From Gammaproteobacteria bacterium (GTDB lineage: Bacteria; Pseudomonadota; Gammaproteobacteria; Enterobacterales; Alteromonadaceae), in NCBI GenBank assembly GCA_027484495.1, contig JAIXSW010000606.1, positions 1 through 8,420 of the forward strand: DNA of 8,420 nucleotides, in the 5' to 3' direction. This document shows, piece by piece, positions 1 to 5,507 of the stretch. Both the position numbers and the translations under genes were made by a program. Under the pieces are notes generated by a model, which was given only the letters and a program-made list of their open reading frames with translations, was not told where the DNA came from and did no database searches. The number at the start of each line of letters is the position of its first letter. Positions within the stretch are counted from its first letter, which is position 1.

Positions 1-1
1 G

Positions 2-457
2 ATTATCGACGTGGATGCGACACCGATAGTGCAAAATGGTACAATCTACGCCATTGCCTATACCGGTCAGCGCGTCGCGATGGCATTGCGCAGTGGCCGG
101 GTGCTGTGGAAACGCGATTACGCCAGTTTTCGCGATATGCAGATTGTAGATAATATCATTTATCTGGTTGATTCAACTGGAAAATTATATGCAGTTGATA
201 CCCGTAATGGCCTGGAGATCTGGTCGCAGCAAACCTTGCACAAGCATTTTGTCACAGGTCCGGCGGTGTATAAGAATTATCTGGTCGTCGGTGATAACGA
301 GGGCAATCTGCACTGGTTCAGCCGTGACAAAGGCGAATATCTGGCGCGGCACGAGTTTGACAGTTCAGGTTTTTATGCCGAAGCTGTCAGCACATCGGAT
401 TATTTAATCCTGCAGACACGCAACGGCGAAATCGACGTATTGCGCACTGCTGACTAA
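2..457 (+). CDS. bamB: Outer membrane assembly lipoprotein BamB, C-terminal part (5' truncated by window edge)
   Basis: BamB is the beta-propeller lipoprotein of the BAM complex. It works on the periplasmic face of the outer membrane and helps BamA fold beta-barrel proteins. The reading frame is open from base 2 to the TAA at 455-457, giving about 151 residues, so the N-terminal part with the signal peptide and lipobox lies outside the window. The visible part shows repeated PQQ-type propeller blades: alternating segments of the type 'GTIYAIAYTGQRVAMALRSG', 'IIYLVDSTGKLYAVDTRNG' and 'LVVGDNEGNLHWFSRDKG', each with a Gly-Lys/Asn-Leu turn followed by Ala/Trp and a D-x-x-x-G end. The start of the visible part (D-V-D-A-T-P) matches the known BamB blade preceding a 'LRSGxxxWKR' strand. 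Position directly before der is the usual gammaproteobacterial arrangement and supports the call. A strong terminator follows 22 nt after the stop. Confidence 0.93.
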   Translation: MIDVDATPIVQNGTIYAIAYTGQRVAMALRSGRVLWKRDYASFRDMQIVDNIIYLVDSTGKLYAVDTRNGLEIWSQQTLHKHFVTGPAVYKNYLVVGDNEGNLHWFSRDKGEYLARHEFDSSGFYAEAVSTSDYLILQTRNGEIDVLRTAD

Positions 458-479
458 AGGCTGCACAGCGAGTTTCTCC

Positions 480-511
480 AAAGCAGGCCTGTTCGCAGGC
501 CTGTTTTTTTT
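480..511 (+). terminator. Rho-independent terminator after bamB
   Basis: A perfect 8-bp stem is formed by two copies of the self-complementary octamer CAGGCCTG (484-491 and 496-503), closed by a TTCG tetraloop (492-495) and followed by eight Ts (504-511). A-rich bases before the stem (480-482) can extend it by pairing with the T tract. It ends the bamB transcription unit, so der probably has its own promoter in 512-657. Confidence 0.92.
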
Positions 512-520
512 ATGTACGGT

Positions 521-538
521 CTGTTGCTCTTGCAACAG
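521..538. repeat. Inverted repeat / hairpin in the der upstream region
   Basis: CTGTTGC (521-527) and GCAACAG (532-538) are perfect 7-bp inverted repeats around a 4-nt loop TCTT. Two further G-C pairs (518-519 with 539-540) are possible across a bulged T. No T tract follows, so this is not a second intrinsic terminator. Its role is unknown. It could be a structured RNA tail or a protein-binding dyad. Confidence 0.45.
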
Positions 539-581
539 CCGTCATCGGCGGGCTCAGCAGGAGCTTGTCACGAATAAAGTC

Positions 582-601
582 CATCGTCAGTGCTGACGAT
601 G
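582..601. repeat. 9-bp perfect dyad upstream of der
   Basis: CATCGTCAG (582-590) and CTGACGATG (593-601) are exact inverted repeats with only 2 bp between them. As DNA this is a 20-bp near-palindrome, the right size for a dimeric regulator. As RNA it would be an 8-bp stem with a 4-nt loop. It lies 57-76 nt before the der start codon. No clear -35/-10 pair could be placed around it. Confidence 0.5.
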
Positions 602-614
602 ATTTGATTGCAGA

Positions 615-642
615 AGCTGACTCCGACAGGTGCGTGTCAGCT
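615..642 (+). promoter_or_regulatory. Hairpin next to the der ribosome binding site
   Basis: AGCTGAC (615-621) and GTCAGCT (636-642) form a perfect 7-bp stem with a 14-nt loop in the der leader. It ends 5 nt before the GAGGTG Shine-Dalgarno (648-653) that sets the der start at 658. The CTGAC/GTCAG core is the same as in the dyad at 582-601, so alternative pairings between the two are possible. A regulatory role is inferred only from position. Confidence 0.35.
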
Positions 643-657
643 CAGTTGAGGTGAAAC

Positions 658-2139
658 ATGTTACCGGTAGTTGCTCTGGTTGGCCGTCCCAATGTCGGAA
701 AATCCACGTTATTTAACCGCCTGACCCGCACGCGCGATGCGTTGGTCGCCGATTTTCCGGGCCTGACCCGCGACCGTAAATATGGCTCTGTCGATTATGA
801 AGGCCTGGAATTTATCGTGGTCGATACCGGTGGGATCGACGGCAGCGAAGAAGGCATTGAGCTGGAAATGGCTGAGCAGTCATTAAAAGCCATCGATGAA
901 GCCGACGTCGTGTTGTTTCTGGTTGATGCCCGTGCTGGCGCAACCGTGGCCGATGAAGCCATCGCCAATCATATCCGCCGCGTCAACAAAACCGTGTTCC
1001 TGGTTGCCAATAAAACGGATGGTCTGGATGCCGACACTGCGATTGCGGATTTCTACAGTTTGGGCATCGGCGAAGTCTATCCGATTGCCGCAGCGCATGG
1101 CCGCGGCGTCACGTCGTTATTACAACAGGCGTTAGTGCCGCTGCTGACAGAACAGCAGGCGCAGCGCCTGGCGGCCTTTGAGGCCGGTGAAGATCTGAAA
1201 GCGATTGATCCGGAAGATGATCAGGAGCAACGCGACAAACACATCAAATTGGCGATTATCGGCCGCCCGAACGTCGGTAAATCGACGCTGACCAACCGGA
1301 TCCTCGGTGAAGAACGGGTCATTGTTTATGACATGCCTGGTACCACCCGCGATGCGATTTATATCCCGATGCAACGCGGTGACCGCGAATACACGCTGAT
1401 CGACACCGCCGGTGTGCGCCGTCGCGGCCGTATCGATGATGTGGTGGAAAAATTCTCGGTGATCAAAACGTTACAGGCGATCGAAGATGCCAACGTCGTG
1501 ATCCTGGTGTTAGATGCACGCTTAGGCATTTCCGAGCAGGATTTAAGTATTCTTGGTTTTGTGCTCAATGCCGGCCGCTCGATGGTCATTGCGGTGAACA
1601 AGTGGGATGGTCTGGATGACGGTGTTAAAGATGAAGTGAAACGTGAGCTGGATCGCCGGCTTGGGTTTATCGATTTCGCCCGTCTGCATTTTATTTCAGC
1701 GCTGCACGGCTCTGGTGTTGGTAATCTGTTTGAATCGGTTGAAGAAGCATTTGATTCGGCGACCCGTCGGGTGAATACCGCTTTACTGACCAAAATCATG
1801 AATATGGCACAGGAAGATCACCAGCCACCGTTGGTAAAAGGCCGTCGTGTGAAACTGAAATATGCGCACGCAGGTGGTTACAACCCGCCGCTGATCGTGA
1901 TCCACGGCACCCAGGTGGAAGATTTACCGGATTCGTATAAACGTTATCTGATGAACTATTTCCGCAAATCGCTGCAGTTAATGGGGACGCCGGTGCGAGT
2001 CGAATTCCGTGGCACCGAAAACCCGTATGCGGAGAAGCGCAATACGCTGACACCAAATCAGCAATACAAGCGCGATCGATTGATCAAAGCGAAAGCAAAT
2101 CTGGCGAACAAGAAAAAAGTCGGCCACAACCAAGGCTAA
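658..2139 (+). CDS. der: Ribosome-assembly double GTPase Der (EngA)
   Basis: Der is an essential cytoplasmic GTPase with two tandem G domains and a KH-like domain. It binds the 50S subunit and is needed for its late maturation. Its 493 residues are close to the 490 of the E. coli protein. First G domain: P-loop GRPNVGKST at 9-17, switch/G3 DTGG at 56-59, G4 NKTD at 118-121. An acidic linker (about 177-193) leads to the second G domain: P-loop GRPNVGKST at 202-210, G3 DTAG at 249-252, G4 NKWD at 314-317, G5 SAL at 347-349. The KH-like domain spans about 375-455 and includes the 'GGYNPP' segment near 406-411. The tail (460-493) is basic, with KKK near 485-487, suited to rRNA contact. The ATG at 658 is set by GAGGTG 4 nt upstream. 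All GTPase motifs are intact. Transcription is probably separate from bamB because of the terminator between them. Confidence 0.98.
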   Translation: MLPVVALVGRPNVGKSTLFNRLTRTRDALVADFPGLTRDRKYGSVDYEGLEFIVVDTGGIDGSEEGIELEMAEQSLKAIDEADVVLFLVDARAGATVADEAIANHIRRVNKTVFLVANKTDGLDADTAIADFYSLGIGEVYPIAAAHGRGVTSLLQQALVPLLTEQQAQRLAAFEAGEDLKAIDPEDDQEQRDKHIKLAIIGRPNVGKSTLTNRILGEERVIVYDMPGTTRDAIYIPMQRGDREYTLIDTAGVRRRGRIDDVVEKFSVIKTLQAIEDANVVILVLDARLGISEQDLSILGFVLNAGRSMVIAVNKWDGLDDGVKDEVKRELDRRLGFIDFARLHFISALHGSGVGNLFESVEEAFDSATRRVNTALLTKIMNMAQEDHQPPLVKGRRVKLKYAHAGGYNPPLIVIHGTQVEDLPDSYKRYLMNYFRKSLQLMGTPVRVEFRGTENPYAEKRNTLTPNQQYKRDRLIKAKANLANKKKVGHNQG

Positions 2140-2190
2140 GTCTGGTGCCAACACCGCAACGCGCAGTCTGTGGCGGTGCATAGATAAATG

Positions 2191-2222
2191 ACAAAGCCGG
2201 CATCAAGCCGGCTTTGTGTTTT
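2191..2222. terminator. Terminator of der, overlapping the 3' end of the convergent histidine kinase gene
   Basis: ACAAAGCCGGC (2191-2201) and GCCGGCTTTGT (2207-2217) form a perfect 11-bp stem with loop ATCAA, followed on the plus strand by G then TTTT (2219-2222). On the minus strand the same stem is followed by T-rich sequence (CATTTATC), so it may also work, less strongly, for the convergent operon. The TGA stop of the kinase gene (2203-2205) lies in the loop, and its last codons form one arm. Confidence 0.85.
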
Positions 2223-3501
2223 GTCGCGGTAAGCGGATCAAAAAGCTCGCGCCTGCCGGTGCTGTTGTTTCCAGGCTGATCCGGGCCTGATGCCAGTCCA
2301 GCACTTTACGCACAATCGCAAGGCCGAGACCGAATTGCGGCGCAATACTCGACTGCGTCTCCAGCCGGACAAAAGGCAAAAAAATCCGCTCTGCATCGGC
2401 CTGTGCAATGCCGGCGCCGTCATCACTGATACGGATGTAAACCTGTTGCTCTTGTTGCCAGAGCCGAAGCTGTACCTGACTCTGTGCATGGCGACAGGCA
2501 TTTTGCAGCAGATTCAGCAGCACCCGGTATAACCAGTGCGGATGACCACAGACGCCGGGCAAGTCGCCTGAACAGGTAAATTGCAGCTGCAACTGTCTGG
2601 CAGCGGCCAGCGGTTCACAGCTGTGCATCGCTTGCTGGCAGATCTGTTGCAGATCCACCCGACTGAGTTGCCAATGCTGATGTTGCCGGTCCAGACTGGC
2701 GTATTCGAGAAAAGCGTTGACCATCGCTTCCATCCGGTCCAAATCTTGTTCCAGCCGTTGCAGATACTGATCTTTACGCTTTGGATCCGCTTCTTCCAAC
2801 GCGGCATCCAGACCAAAACGGAAGCAGGCGATCGGCGTGCGCAGGTCATGCGATAAACTGGATGCCAGCAGCTGGTTGTCGGCCAGCAGTTGTTCAATTT
2901 GTTGCGCCATCTGATTAAAGCTCTGCTCCAGTGCACTGATGTAGGACCAGCGGCTGGGTGGCAGCCGGGCCTGTAAATCACCGTCACCGAAACGGCCGGC
3001 GGTTTGACTCAATAACCAGAGCCGGCGTGCCAGCGGTGCCAGCCATAGCAGCATGATTAGACTCAAACCGCCGTACAGTGCTAACGTTAGCCATAAGTCG
3101 CCCGGCTGATGCCCGGCCGCTTGTGGCAACTGCAGCTGTAATAGCCAGTGCGGATGGCTGGGTAATGCTTTGAGATAAGACATGCCATCAGTGCCAGCCA
3201 GCGCCAGACCGCCGGTAGCATGCAGCTGACCTTCCAGCTCCGGCGGCAATGCCAGGCTGTCGCGTGGCAGCAACTGCAAAGGTAAGCGCCAATGTTGTTG
3301 TTGTGCCGTGATAAAAGCACTGAGTTGTAACGGCTGCTGCTGATCGGCCTGCTGACTGATGGTCTCCAGCACTGTGGTATAGAGTTGTAACTGGTCCGGC
3401 GCGGGCTGGCTGTCGTCATTTGCCAGCTGATCGAGCACAGCACCGAGCATAAACAGCGCACAAATGGCCGACAGCAACAGGCTCAGTGACAGTTTAAACA
3501 T
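2203..3501 (-). CDS. RstB-like sensor histidine kinase (HAMP, HisKA, HATPase)
   Basis: An inner-membrane sensor kinase of 432 residues, close to the size of E. coli RstB. TM1 is at about 4-24. A periplasmic sensor region of about 110 residues (25-135), rich in Gln and Leu, comes next. TM2 at about 136-158 leads into a HAMP linker (about 159-210). The phosphoacceptor His218 lies in SHDLRTP (217-223), the HisKA H box. The ATPase domain shows the N box around Asn334 (LLNLLQNACRHA), the G1 box DDGAG (360-364), the F box FLPFVRL (374-380) and the G2 box GLGLA (391-395), so it looks catalytically complete. Its ATG overlaps the regulator's TGA by one base (TGATG) and has only a weak Shine-Dalgarno, so translation is probably coupled. 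The expected target is the response regulator encoded just upstream. The signal is unknown. The sensor region shows no motif I recognise beyond general RstB likeness, and 'RstB' should be read as a family-level name. Confidence 0.93.
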   Translation of the reverse strand: MFKLSLSLLLSAICALFMLGAVLDQLANDDSQPAPDQLQLYTTVLETISQQADQQQPLQLSAFITAQQQHWRLPLQLLPRDSLALPPELEGQLHATGGLALAGTDGMSYLKALPSHPHWLLQLQLPQAAGHQPGDLWLTLALYGGLSLIMLLWLAPLARRLWLLSQTAGRFGDGDLQARLPPSRWSYISALEQSFNQMAQQIEQLLADNQLLASSLSHDLRTPIACFRFGLDAALEEADPKRKDQYLQRLEQDLDRMEAMVNAFLEYASLDRQHQHWQLSRVDLQQICQQAMHSCEPLAAARQLQLQFTCSGDLPGVCGHPHWLYRVLLNLLQNACRHAQSQVQLRLWQQEQQVYIRISDDGAGIAQADAERIFLPFVRLETQSSIAPQFGLGLAIVRKVLDWHQARISLETTAPAGASFLIRLPRQNTKPA

Positions 3502-4205
3502 CAGAGCGTCCAGTGTTCAGTGACAAACAGATAACCCTGACCCCACACCGTTTTGATCCGCTTGGGTTCTTTGGCATCATCGCCGAGTTTTTTTCGCAGC
3601 ACCGACACCATCACATCAAAACGCCGGTCCAGCCCGTCGTGCTCGCGACCCTTTAACGCCTGAAACACCTGGTCGCGGCTGCAGACCTGACCAGCCCGGC
3701 TGGCCAGATACCACAACAAGGCAAACTCGGCGCTGGTCAGCTGAATATCGGTGTCGCCGAGCAAAACCCGACGCGAACTGGCACAGATTGTCAGACTGCC
3801 AAACACCAGCTGCTGACTCGGTGTCGCATCGGCGCTCTGACGCAGCGCGGCCTGAATGCGTGCCAGCAAAATGCGCGGCCGGACCGGCTTCACCAGATAA
3901 TCGGTGGCGCCAACGCCAAGACCAATCACTTCGTCGACCTCTTCGCCCTGGGCGGTCAGCATCAGGACTGGTACTGCATAGTCACGGCGGATTTGTCTGC
4001 AGACATCCAGTCCGTTCAGACCTGGCAACATCAGATCTAACAGGATCAAGTCAACATGCTGGCGCCGCAACAACGGCAACACTGTATCGCCACGTTGTTC
4101 CAGCAGTACCTGATAACCTTTTTGCTGTAAAAACTCCTGCACCCAGCTGGCGAGTGACAGGTCATCCTCGACCAGTAGAATGGTGCCGTAGGCTGCGTTG
4201 GTCAT
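3501..4205 (-). CDS. OmpR/PhoB-family response regulator, RstA-like
   Basis: A DNA-binding response regulator of 234 residues. The receiver domain (about 7-122) has the acidic pair Glu13/Asp14-Asp15, the phosphoacceptor Asp57 in VDLILLD, Thr84 in MLTAQG and Lys106 in LVKPV, so the full phosphorylation set is present. The winged-helix effector domain (about 132-230) includes LTSAEFALLWYLA (157-169), the recognition segment DGLDRRFDVMVSVLRKKLGDD (190-210) and the C-terminal wing KTVWGQGYLF (218-227). The 'GLDR..DV..S.LRKKL' form resembles RstA. The ATG follows the TGA of the DUF3019-like gene with no gap. A GGAG 10 nt upstream, inside that gene, serves as the binding site. It should be phosphorylated by the adjacent kinase. 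Two RstA-box-like motifs, at 5469-5482 and 7644-7657, are candidate binding sites, which would make the operon autoregulated and put the TonB receptor under its control. That link is an inference. Confidence 0.95.
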   Translation of the reverse strand: MTNAAYGTILLVEDDLSLASWVQEFLQQKGYQVLLEQRGDTVLPLLRRQHVDLILLDLMLPGLNGLDVCRQIRRDYAVPVLMLTAQGEEVDEVIGLGVGATDYLVKPVRPRILLARIQAALRQSADATPSQQLVFGSLTICASSRRVLLGDTDIQLTSAEFALLWYLASRAGQVCSRDQVFQALKGREHDGLDRRFDVMVSVLRKKLGDDAKEPKRIKTVWGQGYLFVTEHWTL

Positions 4206-4604
4206 TCAGAATAATCTCCAGTGTCGTTTTACCCGCGGGTTTTTCTGCACCCAATTGACGCTGATGGTCGCCTGCGCCTGGCTGCCGTCACGGCTGACCA
4301 GCTGCAACTGTTGGCTGTCATATTCGGCGAATTCATAGCGCCAATGGCCTTCAAGTCCGGTGGGCCAACAATATAATTTTTGGGTGCCGGCCTGCAGGCA
4401 CAAGTCCTGTTGCGTGGCGCTCTGCCAGTGCACGTGGACGGTTGCATAACAGATCCGGCCTTGTTGCAGCGCCACGCAGGTGGCTGGCGTCAATGCCAGT
4501 TTGATGCTGCCGGAGCCAGTGTCTGCAGCGGCCAGCGGGCTACTGAGCAAAGCGCAGCACAGCAGCATGGACAGGGCTGGGACCAGCCGTTGCTCAGAAC
4601 ACAT
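4206..4604 (-). CDS. Small secreted four-cysteine protein, DUF3019-like
   Basis: A 132-residue protein of unknown function that resembles the DUF3019 family, which I associate with RstAB-type operons of Alteromonadales. That family call is from memory of the pattern. Residues 1-27 look like a signal peptide: a short polar start with Arg6, a hydrophobic core LSMLLCCALL (11-20), and a SPLAAA end with cleavage near 27. The mature part of about 105 residues is mostly beta-strand in character and carries four cysteines (43, 52, 69, 79), in TCVAL, RICYATV, DLCLQ and LYCWP. Oxidising periplasm would favour two disulfides. The C terminus (ISVNWVQKNPRVKRHW) is basic and Trp-rich. The start ATG lies 11 nt inside the end of the MipA-like gene, and its stop directly abuts the regulator start, so it is made together with both. 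Its place between an outer-membrane protein and a two-component system suggests a periplasmic accessory or signalling role. No reaction can be assigned. Confidence 0.82.
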   Translation of the reverse strand: MCSEQRLVPALSMLLCCALLSSPLAAADTGSGSIKLALTPATCVALQQGRICYATVHVHWQSATQQDLCLQAGTQKLYCWPTGLEGHWRYEFAEYDSQQLQLVSRDGSQAQATISVNWVQKNPRVKRHWRLF

Positions 4605-5403
4605 AACGGAATTTCACCAGACTACGGAATTCGGTATCCCGGTCGACCAGCGGGCTGTCAGTATAAGCACTGCTGAAGCCATTCACGGCAAGGCCAAGTT
4701 CCAGCAACCAGTCGGTGCTGAGCGGATACAAAGCGCTGACTCCCAGATGCAGTTGCTGACCGGCACCGGCGCTGTATGTGGGCCGTCCGCTCTGGCTCTC
4801 TGCAGCACTGACGCCGTAATAATAATTCACCAGCCTCGCAGCAGAAAACGACACACCAACGTTGTAATACAAATCCCAGTTCCGCAGCGGCTGGCGATAG
4901 CTGTACAGCAACCGCAGTTGCTGGCTGTAATGCGACTCAATGTCCTGGCCAATTTCTACCGCAACATAATGCTGTTGCCAGAAGCGCTGATAACGCAGGC
5001 CAAGCAGAAAATCGGAATCGCGCAGCTGTAAACCGTCCAGCTCAGGTAAATGAGTCCGGCCAGTGCCCGTGTTCAGATCAGGTCCGATGGCATCCTGATA
5101 ATTGGTACCAATCAGTGACAGGGCGCTATCTTCCTGTTGCCACAAGTGGTAGCCCAGCAGGCCGCTGCCATAACGCAGTACATTGCGCCGGTCATCTGAT
5201 TCGATAAAAAAGTTACGGTATTGCAGATCCGCCGACAAGTTCAGCAGCAGTTTATCATTCACCGTCCGGTCCAGCGGGCTAACCAGCGCGCGTTGGAAAC
5301 CGGTACCTACCGCCAAATAACCGGTAAACTCCAGTTCATCCCAGCTGGCGTGGCAGCGGGTACTGACCAACATCAGAAAAAAAAGACACCACCACTGTCG
5401 CAT
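4594..5403 (-). CDS. MipA/OmpV-family outer membrane protein
   Basis: An outer-membrane beta-barrel protein of 269 residues, usual size for MipA/OmpV. The chosen ATG at 5403 has a good Shine-Dalgarno (GGAG, 6 nt before it) and a signal peptide directly behind it: MRQWW, hydrophobic CLFFLMLVST, cleavage after about Ala19. An in-frame TTG at 5451 would put a polar extension before the signal and overlap the terminator-like hairpin, so it was not used. The mature part has alternating amphipathic strands. It contains the family-typical stretch NYYYGVSAAESQSGRPTYSA (193-212, compare YYGV..AE...G...Y..GAG) and ends in the aromatic VKFRYVF expected for BAM-dependent insertion. E. coli MipA was described as a scaffold between MltA and PBP1B, and other members are linked to osmotic or antibiotic responses. 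Which role applies here is unknown. It is first in the operon with the DUF3019-like gene and the two-component system. Confidence 0.9.
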   Translation of the reverse strand: MRQWWCLFFLMLVSTRCHASWDELEFTGYLAVGTGFQRALVSPLDRTVNDKLLLNLSADLQYRNFFIESDDRRNVLRYGSGLLGYHLWQQEDSALSLIGTNYQDAIGPDLNTGTGRTHLPELDGLQLRDSDFLLGLRYQRFWQQHYVAVEIGQDIESHYSQQLRLLYSYRQPLRNWDLYYNVGVSFSAARLVNYYYGVSAAESQSGRPTYSAGAGQQLHLGVSALYPLSTDWLLELGLAVNGFSSAYTDSPLVDRDTEFRSLVKFRYVF

Positions 5404-5417
5404 GCTTGGCTCCAAGT

Positions 5418-5449
5418 AAAAACGGCCCCATGATAACTGCTGGAGCCGC
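5418..5449 (-). terminator. Terminator-like hairpin between the TonB receptor and MipA-like genes (possible attenuator)
   Basis: On the minus strand GCGGCTCCA (5449-5441) pairs with TGGGGCCGT (5430-5422), nine pairs with two G-U wobbles and a 10-nt loop, followed by TTTTT (5422-5418). It is intrinsic-terminator-like and lies only 4 nt before the mipA-like Shine-Dalgarno GGAG (5413-5410). Its 5' arm can instead pair with that Shine-Dalgarno region: GGCTCCA (5447-5441) with TGGAGCC (5414-5408). The short T run makes efficiency uncertain. Confidence 0.55.
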
Positions 5450-5458
5450 AATTGGAAT
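5430..5458 (-). promoter_or_regulatory. Possible promoter of the MipA-like operon
   Basis: TATCAT (5435-5430) resembles a -10 box. At 17 bp upstream stands ATTCCA (5458-5453), which matches only three of six positions of the -35 consensus, as expected for an activator-dependent promoter. The RstA-like motif (5469-5482) ends 10 bp further upstream. Transcription starting near 5423 would leave out the 5' arm of the hairpin at 5418-5449. Tentative. Confidence 0.3.
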
Positions 5459-5468
5459 GTTTAAAAAG

Positions 5469-5482
5469 TGTAAGCAGGTGTC
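5469..5482 (-). promoter_or_regulatory. RstA-box-like motif upstream of the MipA-like operon
   Basis: Minus-strand GACACCTGCTTACA has two ACA half-sites whose spacing is 10 bp, as expected for tandem binding by OmpR-family regulators. It matches 9 of 12 specified positions of the E. coli RstA box TACATNTNGTTACA (consensus from memory). It lies 66-79 nt before the mipA-like ATG and is closely related to the motif at 7644-7657. Confidence 0.45.
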
Positions 5483-5507
5483 GCCGCGGCAGGCATCAGT
5501 GCTGACG

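Noticed and set aside
1359..1799. Open frame of 146 codons on the minus strand inside der
   Set aside because: It is a shadow of the der coding frame with low-complexity Ser/Arg composition and no start signal. The plus-strand frame has all the Der motifs.
2152..2178. CACCGC/GCGGTG inverted repeat after der
   Set aside because: Only 6 bp with a 15-nt loop and no T run. The 11-bp stem at 2191-2217 is the clear terminator.
5404..5451. Longer N terminus of the MipA-like protein starting from a TTG at 5451
   Set aside because: It would place 16 polar residues before the signal peptide and run through the terminator-like hairpin. The ATG at 5403 has a good Shine-Dalgarno and begins a normal signal peptide.
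587..5507. Shared 12-mer TCAGTGCTGACG at 587-598 and 5496-5507
   Set aside because: A few repeated 12-mers are expected by chance in a window of this size, and the two contexts otherwise differ.
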